Below are positions 16,127 to 24,917 of a stretch of DNA of 64,000 nt, in pieces. The position numbers and the translations under genes are program-made. The DNA comes from Moraxella lacunata (GTDB lineage Bacteria; Pseudomonadota; Gammaproteobacteria; Pseudomonadales; Moraxellaceae). Each line of letters begins with the position of its first letter. Positions within the stretch are counted from its first letter, which is position 1. The DNA lies in the NCBI RefSeq assembly GCF_900453205.1, contig NZ_UGQU01000001.1, positions 558,001-622,000 of the forward strand. The letters run 5' to 3'. The notes below the pieces were generated by a model. The model was not told the DNA's origin. It did no database searches and was given only the letters and a program-made list of their open reading frames with translations.

Positions 16127-19009
16127 TTACACCCCCATCACCAAAGCACGCACTTCGCCAGCGGTGCGACAGGACAGGGCTTTTTTGGCAAGGTACCCGC
16201 AATCGGCAAAGTTAAGCTCACGTACCACCGCCTTGGCAAGGGCGATATTACCTGCCGACATGGACAGCTCGTCCACACCCAGCCCTACCAATATCGGTAT
16301 GGCTCGCTCATCGCCTGCCAGCTCGCCACACACGCCCACCCACTTGCCGTGAGCATGGGCGTTGGCAACGGTGTTTTGGATAAGCCGAAGTACGCTTGGG
16401 TGCAGACCGTCAGCATCCTTTGAGAGCGTAGCATGGCCACGGTCAATGGCAAGGGCATACTGAGTCAAGTCGTTGGTGCCAATGCTAAAAAAGTCCACTT
16501 CACTGGCAAAAATATCCGCCATGACCGCCGCACTTGGTACTTCTATCATCATACCCACTTGGAGCTTATCATGGGGATAATCACTCAGCACTTTATCTAG
16601 TATCGCTTTGGCATCATGCCACTCTTCTAATCTACCCACCATGGGGAACATGATACGCAAATCACGCCCCTTGGACGCTTTAATCAAGGCGATGAGCTGA
16701 TTTTCCAATAAAGCAGGTTGTCTGAGGGTCAAGCGAATGCCACGCACCCCCAAAAATGGGTTGTCTTCAAACGGCATGGGTAGATATGGCAAAGGTTTAT
16801 CGCCACCGACATCTAAGGTACGCACCACGAGCGGACGACCATCTAAGGCATCAAACACCTGCGTGTAATCCATCACCTGCGTATCAATGTCAGGCACGCT
16901 CTGATGACTCATAAACACAAGCTCGGTACGCAGTAGTCCCACCGCTTCTGCCCCACTCTCTACCGCCATCTTGGTATCGTGGACATTACCTAGATTGACC
17001 GCAATCTCCACTTGATGACCATCTTGGGTGATGGCAGGGTTTAGGGCGGTTTCACTGGCTAGGCGTTTACGCTCCGCCCAACTGGCTTGCTCGGCTTTGG
17101 CAACCGCCACCATCTCATCGGTCGGTGCAACCACAAACCAACCTTGACCGCCATCTATCAGCACCCGCTCGCCATCGTTAACGTCAAGCACGCCCTTGCC
17201 TGCCCCCACAATCGCAGGAATACCCAACGCTCGGGCGACGATGGCACTGTGCGAACTGGCACCACCCACCGCCGTGAGAATGCCTGCCACTCGTGCAGGG
17301 TCTAGGCGTGCCACATCAGACGGTAGCAGGTCTTCTTTGATAAGTACATAAGGCTCGGCAGGCTCGGTTGCAACCGCTTGACCTGTTAGCTTAGCAAGCA
17401 CTTTTTGCCCCACATCTCGCAAATCCGCTGCTCGCTCAGCAAGCAGATGATTGGCAACGCTCGCCTGCACTTTTGCCAACTGCTCAATATGAGCATGCCA
17501 TGCCGCCGCTGCCGATAGCCCATCATCAATACCGTCTTTTGCCCCGTGTGTGACTTCTTCATCATCAAGCAGAGCCACATGAGCAGTAAAAATCTGAGCA
17601 ATGGACGCTTTCTTGGCAGTCTGAACAATGGCTTTTAGCTCATCTTTGACCGACCCAATCGCCTGTTGCAAACTCGCCCACTCACTCGCCTTATCACCCC
17701 CTTGGACAGGATAATCAAACCGGACTTGACGTACCACGAATGCTTCGCCATGAGCCAGTCCCGCTGACGCTGACGTGGCGTGTGTGCGTTCGCCTTTGAT
17801 GATGGCGGTGTTATCGGTCAAGTCAAGCACGGCAGGTTCATGATTTGCTTTACCACTTTCTTGGCTGTTTGCTTGACTGTTACCTATCGGTGTTACTTCT
17901 TCGCCCAGTCCGTCTTGCACCGCTTGGATAAGTTTGGGTAGATACTCAGTCGCATCGGTATTCGGCTCGGCGATGAACGTTAGGCTCTGCCCCCGTGTCG
18001 CCCCCAATGAGAGCAGTTTGGTTAGGCTCTTGGCGGAGACATACGCCCCATTATCCACCGCCACTTTTAGCTCGCCTGTCGCTCCTTTGGCAAGCTCAGA
18101 TAAGGCAGTGGCAGGGCGTGCGTGCAACCCATGAGCGTTGGGCAGTACCACACTTGCCGATTGCCAATGCTCCGCCTTGTCCGCCCCCAAAAATGTCACC
18201 AACTCGGGCAGACTGGCATGTTGTAATTTACCGCCAAACTCTGCCGACAACAGCACATCATACAACGCCAACAGCTTATCTTGATTTACCGTTTGGTTAC
18301 TGGCGATGACCGCCAATGCTCTCATGTCATCATGACCCAGCTTAACCACCCCTTTGGCAACCGCTAAGGCAAAGGCAGGTTCGGCAACCAGTTCATCATG
18401 CTCTAAGGTCGCACAGTAGATGGCTTCTGAGAGCTTGGTAAAACTAGGGCGAATGCCTGTGGCACTCACCAATTTACCTTGCTGTTTCAGTAGCGACACC
18501 GCCACCTCATACAGCTCATCAGCATCTTTGGCGTTGATGTCGGTTTTGATGAGATTTTCATGGATGCTAAGCGAGCGATTGCCCGTGCCATCCAAGATAG
18601 CCAATAGCTCATCGGCACTGGTGGCATGCTTGATACGCCCTTCGATGTCATCGCCCAAGGCTTTGGTTAGCTGTCTTAAAATGGACAAATGCTCATCGGA
18701 TTTGGCACAAATCCCCACCAACAAATACGCCCGTTCGCCGTCATCATTCCACACCACGCCATCGGCAAAATGCACAAGTCGCACCCCTGTTTGTTGCACA
18801 CAAGCACGTGATTCTGGCGTGCCATGCGGAATGGCAATCCCCTGCCCCAGATAGGTACTGGTCTGTGCTTCACGGGCTTGCAGTCCTGCAAGATAATCGG
18901 CAGTCGCCAGTCCGTCTTCGCTCAATATCTTGGCAAGTAGGGATAAGGCTTCGTCTTTATTGGTAGCCTGTGCATTCATACGCACGTCAGTGGCGGTGAG
19001 GTTTAACAT
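16127..19009 (-). CDS. fruB: Multi-domain PTS protein: IIA(Fru)-HPr-enzyme I
   Basis: One 960-residue chain carries all the soluble phosphotransfer steps from PEP to FruA. Residues 1-145 are IIA-Fru, with GIAIPHGTPES and active His62. Residues 150-275 are a spacer resembling a second IIA fold without an evident active His. Residues 284-370 are HPr, with NAHGLHARPA and active His296. Residues 405-955 are enzyme I, with GGASSHSAIVARALG and active His587 and the PEP-binding region near LRTELVFMSH and GTNDLTQYALA. E. coli FruB lacks enzyme I; the fused form is known in Acinetobacter, Pseudomonas and Xanthomonas. It is first in the operon, with AAGGAAAT upstream of the ATG. Confidence 0.95.
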   Translation of the reverse strand: MLNLTATDVRMNAQATNKDEALSLLAKILSEDGLATADYLAGLQAREAQTSTYLGQGIAIPHGTPESRACVQQTGVRLVHFADGVVWNDDGERAYLLVGICAKSDEHLSILRQLTKALGDDIEGRIKHATSADELLAILDGTGNRSLSIHENLIKTDINAKDADELYEVAVSLLKQQGKLVSATGIRPSFTKLSEAIYCATLEHDELVAEPAFALAVAKGVVKLGHDDMRALAVIASNQTVNQDKLLALYDVLLSAEFGGKLQHASLPELVTFLGADKAEHWQSASVVLPNAHGLHARPATALSELAKGATGELKVAVDNGAYVSAKSLTKLLSLGATRGQSLTFIAEPNTDATEYLPKLIQAVQDGLGEEVTPIGNSQANSQESGKANHEPAVLDLTDNTAIIKGERTHATSASAGLAHGEAFVVRQVRFDYPVQGGDKASEWASLQQAIGSVKDELKAIVQTAKKASIAQIFTAHVALLDDEEVTHGAKDGIDDGLSAAAAWHAHIEQLAKVQASVANHLLAERAADLRDVGQKVLAKLTGQAVATEPAEPYVLIKEDLLPSDVARLDPARVAGILTAVGGASSHSAIVARALGIPAIVGAGKGVLDVNDGERVLIDGGQGWFVVAPTDEMVAVAKAEQASWAERKRLASETALNPAITQDGHQVEIAVNLGNVHDTKMAVESGAEAVGLLRTELVFMSHQSVPDIDTQVMDYTQVFDALDGRPLVVRTLDVGGDKPLPYLPMPFEDNPFLGVRGIRLTLRQPALLENQLIALIKASKGRDLRIMFPMVGRLEEWHDAKAILDKVLSDYPHDKLQVGMMIEVPSAAVMADIFASEVDFFSIGTNDLTQYALAIDRGHATLSKDADGLHPSVLRLIQNTVANAHAHGKWVGVCGELAGDERAIPILVGLGVDELSMSAGNIALAKAVVRELNFADCGYLAKKALSCRTAGEVRALVMGV

Positions 19010-19049
19010 AGATTTCCTTATAAGATAAAGGATAATTTAAAATATTGTT

Positions 19050-19271
19050 TAGGGCGTGTTGAACATTGATAACATTATTTATTAAAATGATGAAAATTTA
19101 ACGCTTTTATCAATTTTTGCATGAAAAATGGCTAAATCTTGTGGCTCAAAGTCAAAAACTTGTCTGATAGAAGACTCACAGCCTCAAGTTTTTCCCTTGA
19201 AAAACGGGCGATTCCCCTGCTTTTCTAAACAGGCATTTTTCATGGCAAATACCAATATTCAACACGCCCTA
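19050..19271 (+). mobile_element. MITE family 1, full-length type (222 bp)
   Basis: It starts TAGGGCGTGTTGAACATTGA and ends TTCAACACGCCCTA, so the outer 13 bases form an almost perfect inverted repeat ending in TA. Shared internal blocks are TTTTTGCATGAAAAATGGCT, GGCTCAAAGTCAAAAACTTG, TTGAAAAACGGGCGATT and TTTTTCATGGCAAATACCAA. It carries a spurious frame beginning MAKSCGSKSKTCLIE that recurs in the 49658 copy. It lies directly upstream of fruB and may separate fruB from distal regulatory DNA. No transposase gene is present. Confidence 0.8.
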
Positions 19272-19434
19272 ATAAATTTTAAAAATTTTTACAATACAAA
19301 CAAAAATCGGCTAATTTTACCATTATTTTTTAAAAAATAATACCAAAAAAGACAAGCCAAATGAGATACTTTTGCAAATGTTGTTTTTACTTTAATTCCA
19401 ACTTAAAATGGCAGATGATTGATGATTATGTCAT

Positions 19435-19612
19435 TTTTGGGTTGCAGGGACAAATCCCATTTGCCCTTGATGAATCAGGTATTGTTCAATAAAGATATAT
19501 TTTAAAATTGAACGTGTAGGGGCGAATTATATTCGCCCAAAAATCAATACGTTATCACAGGGCAAATGTGATTTGCCCCTACAAATCCACCCAAAGGTAT
19601 AGTTAATTAACA
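19435..19612 (+). repeat. Family 2 repeat, uninterrupted forward copy
   Basis: The copy includes GGTATTGTTCAATAAAGATA followed directly by TATTTTAAAATTGAACGTG, the palindrome TAGGGGCGAATTATATTCGC, and AGGGCAAATGTGATTTGCCC then CTACAAATCCACC. It is the reference empty site for the insertions at 3358 and 24326. With the MITE at 19050 it accounts for most of the 678-base gap between fruB and the Nif3-like gene; 19272-19434 is plain AT-rich sequence. Confidence 0.75.
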
Positions 19613-19687
19613 ATACCATGAATCAATCTGTTATATGGTGTTGCAAATGGGGCATTTTTTAAAAAAACATTATTGGCAAATATCCAT

Positions 19688-20461
19688 TTAAACAGGATTA
19701 TCAATATCCACAAAAACCACATCAAGCCCAAGCACGTCCGCCAAATGCTCGCCCAACGCCTTGACACCGCCCCGCTCGGTTGCGTGATGACCCGCCCCAA
19801 AATAATCCACGCCCAGCTCTCGTGCCAAATGCGTGGTACGCTCGGACGCTTCCCCCGAGATAAACGCCTGACAGCCCATGGCATGAGCTTGGGTTATCAT
19901 GTCTTGGGCACCGCCTGTGCATAGGGCGATTTTGGTTAGGGTGCGGTTAGGGTCATCGCTGATGTGCAGGGGCATGCGTCCCAACACTTGCTCAATTTTT
20001 TTGGCAAAATCGGCAGATGTCGTGGGCGGACAAATGGCAACATTGCCCACAGGGTGTTTTTCATGGGGGTATAACGCCCCTGTGATGGTCAAGCCAAGCT
20101 CATCGGCAAGCACTGCATTATTGCCGATGACAGGGTGAGCATCAAGGGGCAGATGATAGGCGATGAGTGAGATGTTGTGTTGGAGCAGAGTGCGAATGCG
20201 TTTGCCTTTCATGCCGACCAGTGGGGCAGGCTCGCCTTTCCAAAAATAGCCATGATGTACCAATATCGCTTGGGCGTTTAGCTCTATCGCCTTATCTATC
20301 AAAGCTTGGCAAGCGGTAACGCCGGTGATGACTTTACTAATGGGCGTATCGGCATCGACTTGCAGACCGTTGGGGCAATAGTCGTTAAATTCGCTTGCTT
20401 GTAGGTATTCATCGCAAAATTTTGCTAAGTTGGTGGGGGTAATTGGGGCGTTTTTGCTCAT
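19688..20461 (-). CDS. Nif3-like dinuclear metal-centre protein (YbgI/DUF34)
   Basis: The protein (257 residues from the ATG at 20461) shows the Nif3/YbgI metal ligands: ILVHHGYFWKGEP with the His pair near residue 67, AYHLPLDAHP near 102-111, and GAGHHATERGGV near 219-230 with the C-terminal His/Glu ligands. Members form toroidal hexamers with a two-metal site; roles proposed include NIF3-like metal handling and hydrolysis of a pterin-type substrate, none established here. The ATG at 20461 is preferred to the one at 20485 because ACAAAGG lies six bases before it. Confidence 0.9.
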   Translation of the reverse strand: MSKNAPITPTNLAKFCDEYLQASEFNDYCPNGLQVDADTPISKVITGVTACQALIDKAIELNAQAILVHHGYFWKGEPAPLVGMKGKRIRTLLQHNISLIAYHLPLDAHPVIGNNAVLADELGLTITGALYPHEKHPVGNVAICPPTTSADFAKKIEQVLGRMPLHISDDPNRTLTKIALCTGGAQDMITQAHAMGCQAFISGEASERTTHLARELGVDYFGAGHHATERGGVKALGEHLADVLGLDVVFVDIDNPV

Positions 20462-20606
20462 GGTGTGCCTTTGTGCGTTACTCATTTAAAATCATTCAAA
20501 GTTTTTGCTATGTTACGTTATTTATGGCATTTTGGCAATTTTAAATTAAAACCTGCCTCTTTACCATCATCAGCATTCATAAATCATCAAAAATCTGTTA
20601 CAATCT

Positions 20607-20928
20607 TAGGGCGTGCCAAACATTGATGGCATTTTTATAAATACGATAAATTTAACGTTTTAATTAGGGCATGTTGAACCTTTATAACACAATTTAACAT
20701 TTAGAAATATTGCAGTAATAAAATGATGTTTTTGCATGAAAAATGGCTATCCGACCACTTAATTTTTAAAATTAAGTTAAAATCTTAAGATTTATCAGAT
20801 TAAGTGGTCGGATGTTTTTCATAATAAAAGCTTGTTTGATAGAATAACCATCAAACTTCACTTTTTCCTTGAAAAATGGGCGATTTTTCTCATTTTTCAT
20901 GGCAAATACCAACATTCAACACGCTCCA
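20607..20928 (+). mobile_element. Two stacked MITE family 1 copies
   Basis: Bases 20607-20664 are the left end only of one copy (TAGGGCGTGCCAAACATTGA and on). At 20665 a second copy starts anew with TAGGGCATGTTGAACC and runs 264 bp to TTCAACACGCTCCA at 20928. The second copy carries an extra 65-base module at 20749-20813, a hairpin with ATCCGACCACTTAAT and ATTAAGTGGTCGGAT arms, also present in the copy at 34471. The block fills most of the 529-base gap before xseA and sits just downstream of an extended -10 motif (20596-20604). Confidence 0.75.
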
Positions 20929-20990
20929 GTGTTATTTTGCCCTTTTAAATGCCTTTTTATTTTTTACCTTTTTACTTTAAAACAACCACC

Positions 20991-22496
20991 ATGAACCACA
21001 AAGCCATTTTGACCACCCTAGACCAAAACCTAGACAGACTAGCACAGACCCAAAACAGTACCGACATCAATGCCCTACACCAAGCCATCGCCGATGAGAT
21101 GAATGGCGTATCCAATGAGCCGACATTGGCAGGGGTGCAGTTATCGCTCAGTAGCTACCTAGAAGCGGTGAAATTGGTCATCAGCGATACCTTTGACCAT
21201 GAAGTGTGGATACAAGCAGAACTGCGAGCGGTCAATACCAAGGGCGGGCATTATTATTTTGAGCTTGCCGAAAAGGACGACAACGGCAACATCATCGCCA
21301 GTGCTCGGGCGACGTTGTGGCGATATCGGGCAAATGCGGTTGTCGGCAAATTTACCCGTGAGACAGGCAAACCGCTCTCGGCAGGACTGGCGGTGCTGAT
21401 AAAAGGTTCGGCAAGTTTTCATCCGCAGTATGGGTTTAGCATTAACATAAGCGACATCGACCCCACCTACACCCTCGGGGCGTTGGCTCAGGCTTATAAC
21501 GCCATGCTAAAACGCTTACATGACGAAGGACTGACCACCCTAAATAAAGCCCTGCCTACCCCCTTTGACATCCGTCACGTCATCGTCATCGCCCCCGAGC
21601 AGGCGGCAGGGCTGGGCGATTTTCGTGCCGAAGCCGACAGATTGGCACAGACGGGGGCGTGCCAGTTTTATTATCATCACGCCACGTTTCAGGGCAATCA
21701 CGCCCCAAGCGAGATCAGAACAGCCATCACGCACGCCATCGGTGAGTTTTATGCCAGCCATGCCCATCATGCCGACCTGCTCGTCATCATCCGTGGGGGC
21801 GGAGCGGTGGGCGATTTGGCGTATCTTAATGACTATGAGTTGTCGGCACTGGTTGCCGAATCGCCCATGCCTGTGTGGGTCGGTATCGGACATGAGCGTG
21901 ATAAAGTGCTACTTGATGAAGTGGCACACACTCGCTTTGACACGCCATCTAAGGTCATCTTAGCCATCGAAAACCATCTGGTCGCCATGGTCGCCCTTGC
22001 CAAAGGTGCCATGACCACCATCAGCGACATCAGTCGCACTCGCCTGCACCATGCCAAAGAGCAAAGCCATCTTGCCATGAAAAGCGTCCATCATGGGGCA
22101 AGCCAAACTCTAAAACTTGCCAAAAAAGACAGCGACTTTTTGTTAAGCACGCTAAGCAGTCATGCCAAATACCGCACCCACACACTCTCATCGACCATCA
22201 GCGACCTGCTCGCCCGTCAGCACAAAACCGCTCACGAACGCATCAAGCACGCTCGCCAAGATGCCGCTCACACCCTATCTCAGCACAAGGCACTACTGCC
22301 CCGCTTATCCGCCTTGCGTGATGAAACTCGCTACTTACAAAGCATGATTTTGGTACAACACCCTGCCCGCACCCTAACCAAAGGCTACGCACTCATCCAT
22401 CAAGACGGGCATGTCATTGGCTCATCAAACGCCATCAGACAAGGCGAGATTGACATCGAATTTCATGACGGGCGTGTCAAGGCTGTGGTAAAATAG
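20991..22496 (+). CDS. xseA: Exodeoxyribonuclease VII large subunit
   Basis: XseA with several XseB subunits degrades single-stranded DNA in both directions. The 501-residue protein has the N-terminal OB fold (LEAVKLVISDTFDHEVWIQAELRAV near residues 49-73, then FELAEKDD and ARATLWRYRA) and the catalytic region with APEQAAGLGDF, IIRGGGAVGDL and WVGIGHERDKVLLDEVAHTR, in which the conserved GGG and His/Asp residues are intact. The last 150 residues are a helical, His/Lys-rich stretch that binds XseB. I choose the ATG at 20991, because the 14 preceding codons are Phe-rich and start in the AT-rich leader. Confidence 0.94.
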   Translation: MNHKAILTTLDQNLDRLAQTQNSTDINALHQAIADEMNGVSNEPTLAGVQLSLSSYLEAVKLVISDTFDHEVWIQAELRAVNTKGGHYYFELAEKDDNGNIIASARATLWRYRANAVVGKFTRETGKPLSAGLAVLIKGSASFHPQYGFSINISDIDPTYTLGALAQAYNAMLKRLHDEGLTTLNKALPTPFDIRHVIVIAPEQAAGLGDFRAEADRLAQTGACQFYYHHATFQGNHAPSEIRTAITHAIGEFYASHAHHADLLVIIRGGGAVGDLAYLNDYELSALVAESPMPVWVGIGHERDKVLLDEVAHTRFDTPSKVILAIENHLVAMVALAKGAMTTISDISRTRLHHAKEQSHLAMKSVHHGASQTLKLAKKDSDFLLSTLSSHAKYRTHTLSSTISDLLARQHKTAHERIKHARQDAAHTLSQHKALLPRLSALRDETRYLQSMILVQHPARTLTKGYALIHQDGHVIGSSNAIRQGEIDIEFHDGRVKAVVK

Positions 22497-22545
22497 GCAG
22501 TTTTTGTATCGCCCGTTTTTCCACCCATCTGTCCATCGCTTGGTA

Positions 22546-23496
22546 ATGTTCATGACCCATTTACGCCAGCTGTTTTGTCAGCTATCGCCCACCGCCCAAG
22601 GCTACGTTTGTATCGTACTGACCATGCTCGTGTGGGGCAGTTTTAGCTTACTTGCTCGCCTAAACGCCAGTTGGGGCATATCAGCGTGGGACATCATCGC
22701 CGTGCGTTTTGGCGTGTCGGCGGGGCTACTTTTGCCCGTACTCATCTATCGGCAAAATACGGCATTTTTGTGGCAACCCAAAGCCGTCATCTTAGCACTG
22801 TTTGGCGGGGTTGGTTATAGCTCGCTTGTGTACAGTGCTTTTTTGCTTGCCCCTGTGGTGCATGGGGCGGTGTTTTTAAATGGCATGATACCTGTCGCCA
22901 CCGCCCTACTCATGCTCCTACTGCTCAAAAAACGCCCCGACCACGACACCAAAATCGCACTCATCCTTATCATCATCACACTCACACTCATGACCGCTCT
23001 CATGCTCATCAAGGGCTTATCCTTTGGCGTGGGCGATGTACTGTTTGTCATCTGTGCCTGCTGTTGGGCAGGTTATGGTATCATGCTAAAAGAATGGGGA
23101 TTTAGCCCATGGCAAGTCATGTGTAGCACCGCCATCTGGTCAGCGATACTCTACCTGCCCATCTATGGCGTGCTACTGTATCTAGGCGTGGGCGGTTTGG
23201 GCTTTGGTGGCGTATCTTTGTCGCATGCCATCATCCAAGGGGCGTTTCATAGCGTCATGGTGATGATATTTGCCACGATGACGTATTCACTGGCGGTGGA
23301 GCGACTTGGGGCGTTTTTCGCTGGCGGACTTGCCAGTCTTGCCCCGTTTCTCTCAGCCTTACTTGCCGTGCCACTCTTGGGCGAACCCCTAAACAGTGTC
23401 ATGGTGCTAGGACTCATCGGCATGGGGCTTGGTACGATACAGCCATGGCGTTATGTGGGTGTGCTAAAAAATCGTTTGTTCAAATCATCTAGATAA
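22546..23496 (+). CDS. EamA-family (DMT) exporter
   Basis: A 316-residue protein with ten hydrophobic segments in two repeats of five, the drug/metabolite transporter layout. GYVCIVLTMLVWGSFSLLAR near the N terminus is the usual first helix with its conserved Trp-Gly. The second half ends in LASLAPFLSALLAVPLLGEP, the typical EamA helix 9-10 signature with the P-LLGE motif. Such proteins export amino acids, nucleobases or drugs; the substrate cannot be told. The start may be 22546 or the ATG at 22552; the frame extends to a TTG at 22504 just after xseA, leaving only 8 bases, so co-transcription with xseA is possible. Confidence 0.82.
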   Translation: MFMTHLRQLFCQLSPTAQGYVCIVLTMLVWGSFSLLARLNASWGISAWDIIAVRFGVSAGLLLPVLIYRQNTAFLWQPKAVILALFGGVGYSSLVYSAFLLAPVVHGAVFLNGMIPVATALLMLLLLKKRPDHDTKIALILIIITLTLMTALMLIKGLSFGVGDVLFVICACCWAGYGIMLKEWGFSPWQVMCSTAIWSAILYLPIYGVLLYLGVGGLGFGGVSLSHAIIQGAFHSVMVMIFATMTYSLAVERLGAFFAGGLASLAPFLSALLAVPLLGEPLNSVMVLGLIGMGLGTIQPWRYVGVLKNRLFKSSR

Positions 23497-23652
23497 ACCA
23501 TACCACCCAAGCCATCATTGATTTTTTATCAAAGTTTTGTTAAATTAGGGTGTTTATTGTTTTGACAAAATGTTTTATAAATGTCATTTGAATTTTTTGT
23601 AACAACGCCCACAAATTACCTTGATAAATAAGTAAAAATATAGCGAGTTTTT

Positions 23653-24264
23653 ATGTCTGCCATCAAGCTAAATAACATCACCGTCTATTGCGGTTCTAAC
23701 TTTGGTGAGATTCCCGATTATTATCATCACGCCCAAATCCTAGGCGAACGCCTTGCCCATCATAATATCCGCCTTATCTATGGCGGGGGCAATGTCGGAC
23801 TCATGGGAACGCTTGCCGACAGTACGTTATCGCATGGCGGGGAAGTCATTGGCGTGATTCCCACTTTTTTAAAACAAAAGGAAGTCGCCCATCTAGGACT
23901 GACCGAACTCATCGAAACCCCCGACATGGTCACTCGCAAAACCAAGCTCATCGAACTGGCGGACGGCTTTATCGCCATGGCAGGCGGTTTGGGGACGTAT
24001 GAAGAGCTGTTTGAAGTGCTGTCCATCACTCAGCTTAATCTCATCCGCAAACCCATCGGTTTGTTAAATGTCGCTCATTTCTTTGACCCGCTACTTGACA
24101 TGCTCGCCAAGACTGCTAAGAGCGGATTTATGCCCAAAGAGAATTTACAGCTTTTGTGCATCGCCGACAACAGCGAAGAGCTACTGCATAAAATGTCAAA
24201 TTTTAAATTCATCGATGCCCCCAAATGGGTCAGACCAGCATGGCTTGATGAGATTGTCTCTTGA
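23653..24264 (+). CDS. LOG-family Rossmann-fold nucleotide hydrolase
   Basis: A 203-residue TIGR00730-type protein. The family motifs are YCGSNFG at residues 12-18, YGGGNVGLMG near 44-53 and the catalytic MVTRKTKLIELADGFIAMAG with GGLGTYEEL near 111-119. The family consensus is PGGxGTxxE; here the Pro is replaced by Ala (AGGLGTYEE), while the Arg and Glu needed for catalysis remain. Related proteins release nucleobases from nucleoside 5'-monophosphates, the last step of cytokinin synthesis in plants, and are widespread in bacteria with unclear roles. Single gene; the ribosome site is weak. Confidence 0.88.
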   Translation: MSAIKLNNITVYCGSNFGEIPDYYHHAQILGERLAHHNIRLIYGGGNVGLMGTLADSTLSHGGEVIGVIPTFLKQKEVAHLGLTELIETPDMVTRKTKLIELADGFIAMAGGLGTYEELFEVLSITQLNLIRKPIGLLNVAHFFDPLLDMLAKTAKSGFMPKENLQLLCIADNSEELLHKMSNFKFIDAPKWVRPAWLDEIVS

Positions 24265-24325
24265 TGTTGTGTGTTACCGACTTAATGTAGGTTGTTGATT
24301 TAAAACTGTTATTTACAATTAAAGA

Positions 24326-24473
24326 TACACCCAACCAACTTGATATTTACCACGGGTTTGTAGGGGTTGGCTCTGCACACCCTTTGATGATATTACCATA
24401 CAAGGCGTGCTCAGCACTCCCCTACGTCCACACATCATTGTATTTGTAGTAATTTTAAAGTTTCTTGGGTGTA
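24326..24473 (+). mobile_element. 148-bp family 3 element inserted in a family 2 repeat
   Basis: The element begins TACACCCAACCAACTTG and ends TTTCTTGGGTGTA, with inverted termini flanked by TA on both sides. Inside are two GC-rich palindromes, one around CTCTGCACACCC and one at GGCGTGCTCAGCAC. Removing it joins TTAAAGATA to TATTCTAAATTTAAACGTG, which matches the uninterrupted family 2 copy at 19487-19516. The family 2 halves lie at about 24301-24325 and 24474-24565. Together they fill much of the 653-base gap upstream of accB; 24566-24880 is AT-rich DNA that probably holds accB leader signals. Confidence 0.8.
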
Positions 24474-24880
24474 TATTCTAAATTTAAACGTGTAAGAACA
24501 AATCATATTTACCCAAAAATCAAGACGTTACATAGGGAAAATTGCAATTTGCCCCTACAAAACCTGTCCAAAAGCATGTTCAATGATGTATGAACACAAA
24601 ACCAGCATCCCCTACAAGCCCAATCCCAATTTATAAAGAAAAATTTTAAAGGGCATTCATTAACAATCCAACCATTAAAAATGATTAAAAATTAATCATA
24701 TCTTATCTTTATTTTGCCCAATTTACCCTATTTTTGTAAAAAATTTGCCCAAAATCGTAAAAAATACTTGCAAAATATCCGTACGCATGTACACTATGCA
24801 CCTGATGATAATACAAATTTTTGCGTTACCGATTTTAACAATAACGCCGATGATTGCCACTAGGCGATTTTGAAAAAATT

Positions 24881-24889
24881 TGTTACAAT
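24881..24889 (+). promoter_or_regulatory. Extended -10 promoter element of accBC
   Basis: TGTTACAAT fits the extended -10 form and ends 28 bases before the accB ATG. The same TTTGyTACAATA string precedes purD and the gene at 29311. Confidence 0.5.
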
Positions 24890-24917
24890 AAACTTTTACA
24901 TTTTATAAGGTGACGGC

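Noticed and set aside
18420-18854. A 144-codon plus-strand frame opposite fruB
   Set aside because: It lies inside the well-supported IIA region of FruB on the other strand and lacks any family motif.
19128-19340. A 70-codon frame starting MAKSCGSKSKTCLIE in the MITE, similar to the one at 49736-49918
   Set aside because: The two frames agree only while the MITE sequence agrees, then diverge into the flanks. There is no ribosome site and nothing protein-like; it is the repeat read in one frame.
24301-24600. Possible CRISPR array in the repeat-rich gap before accB
   Set aside because: The repeats are different palindromic elements, once each, without regular spacing or spacers.
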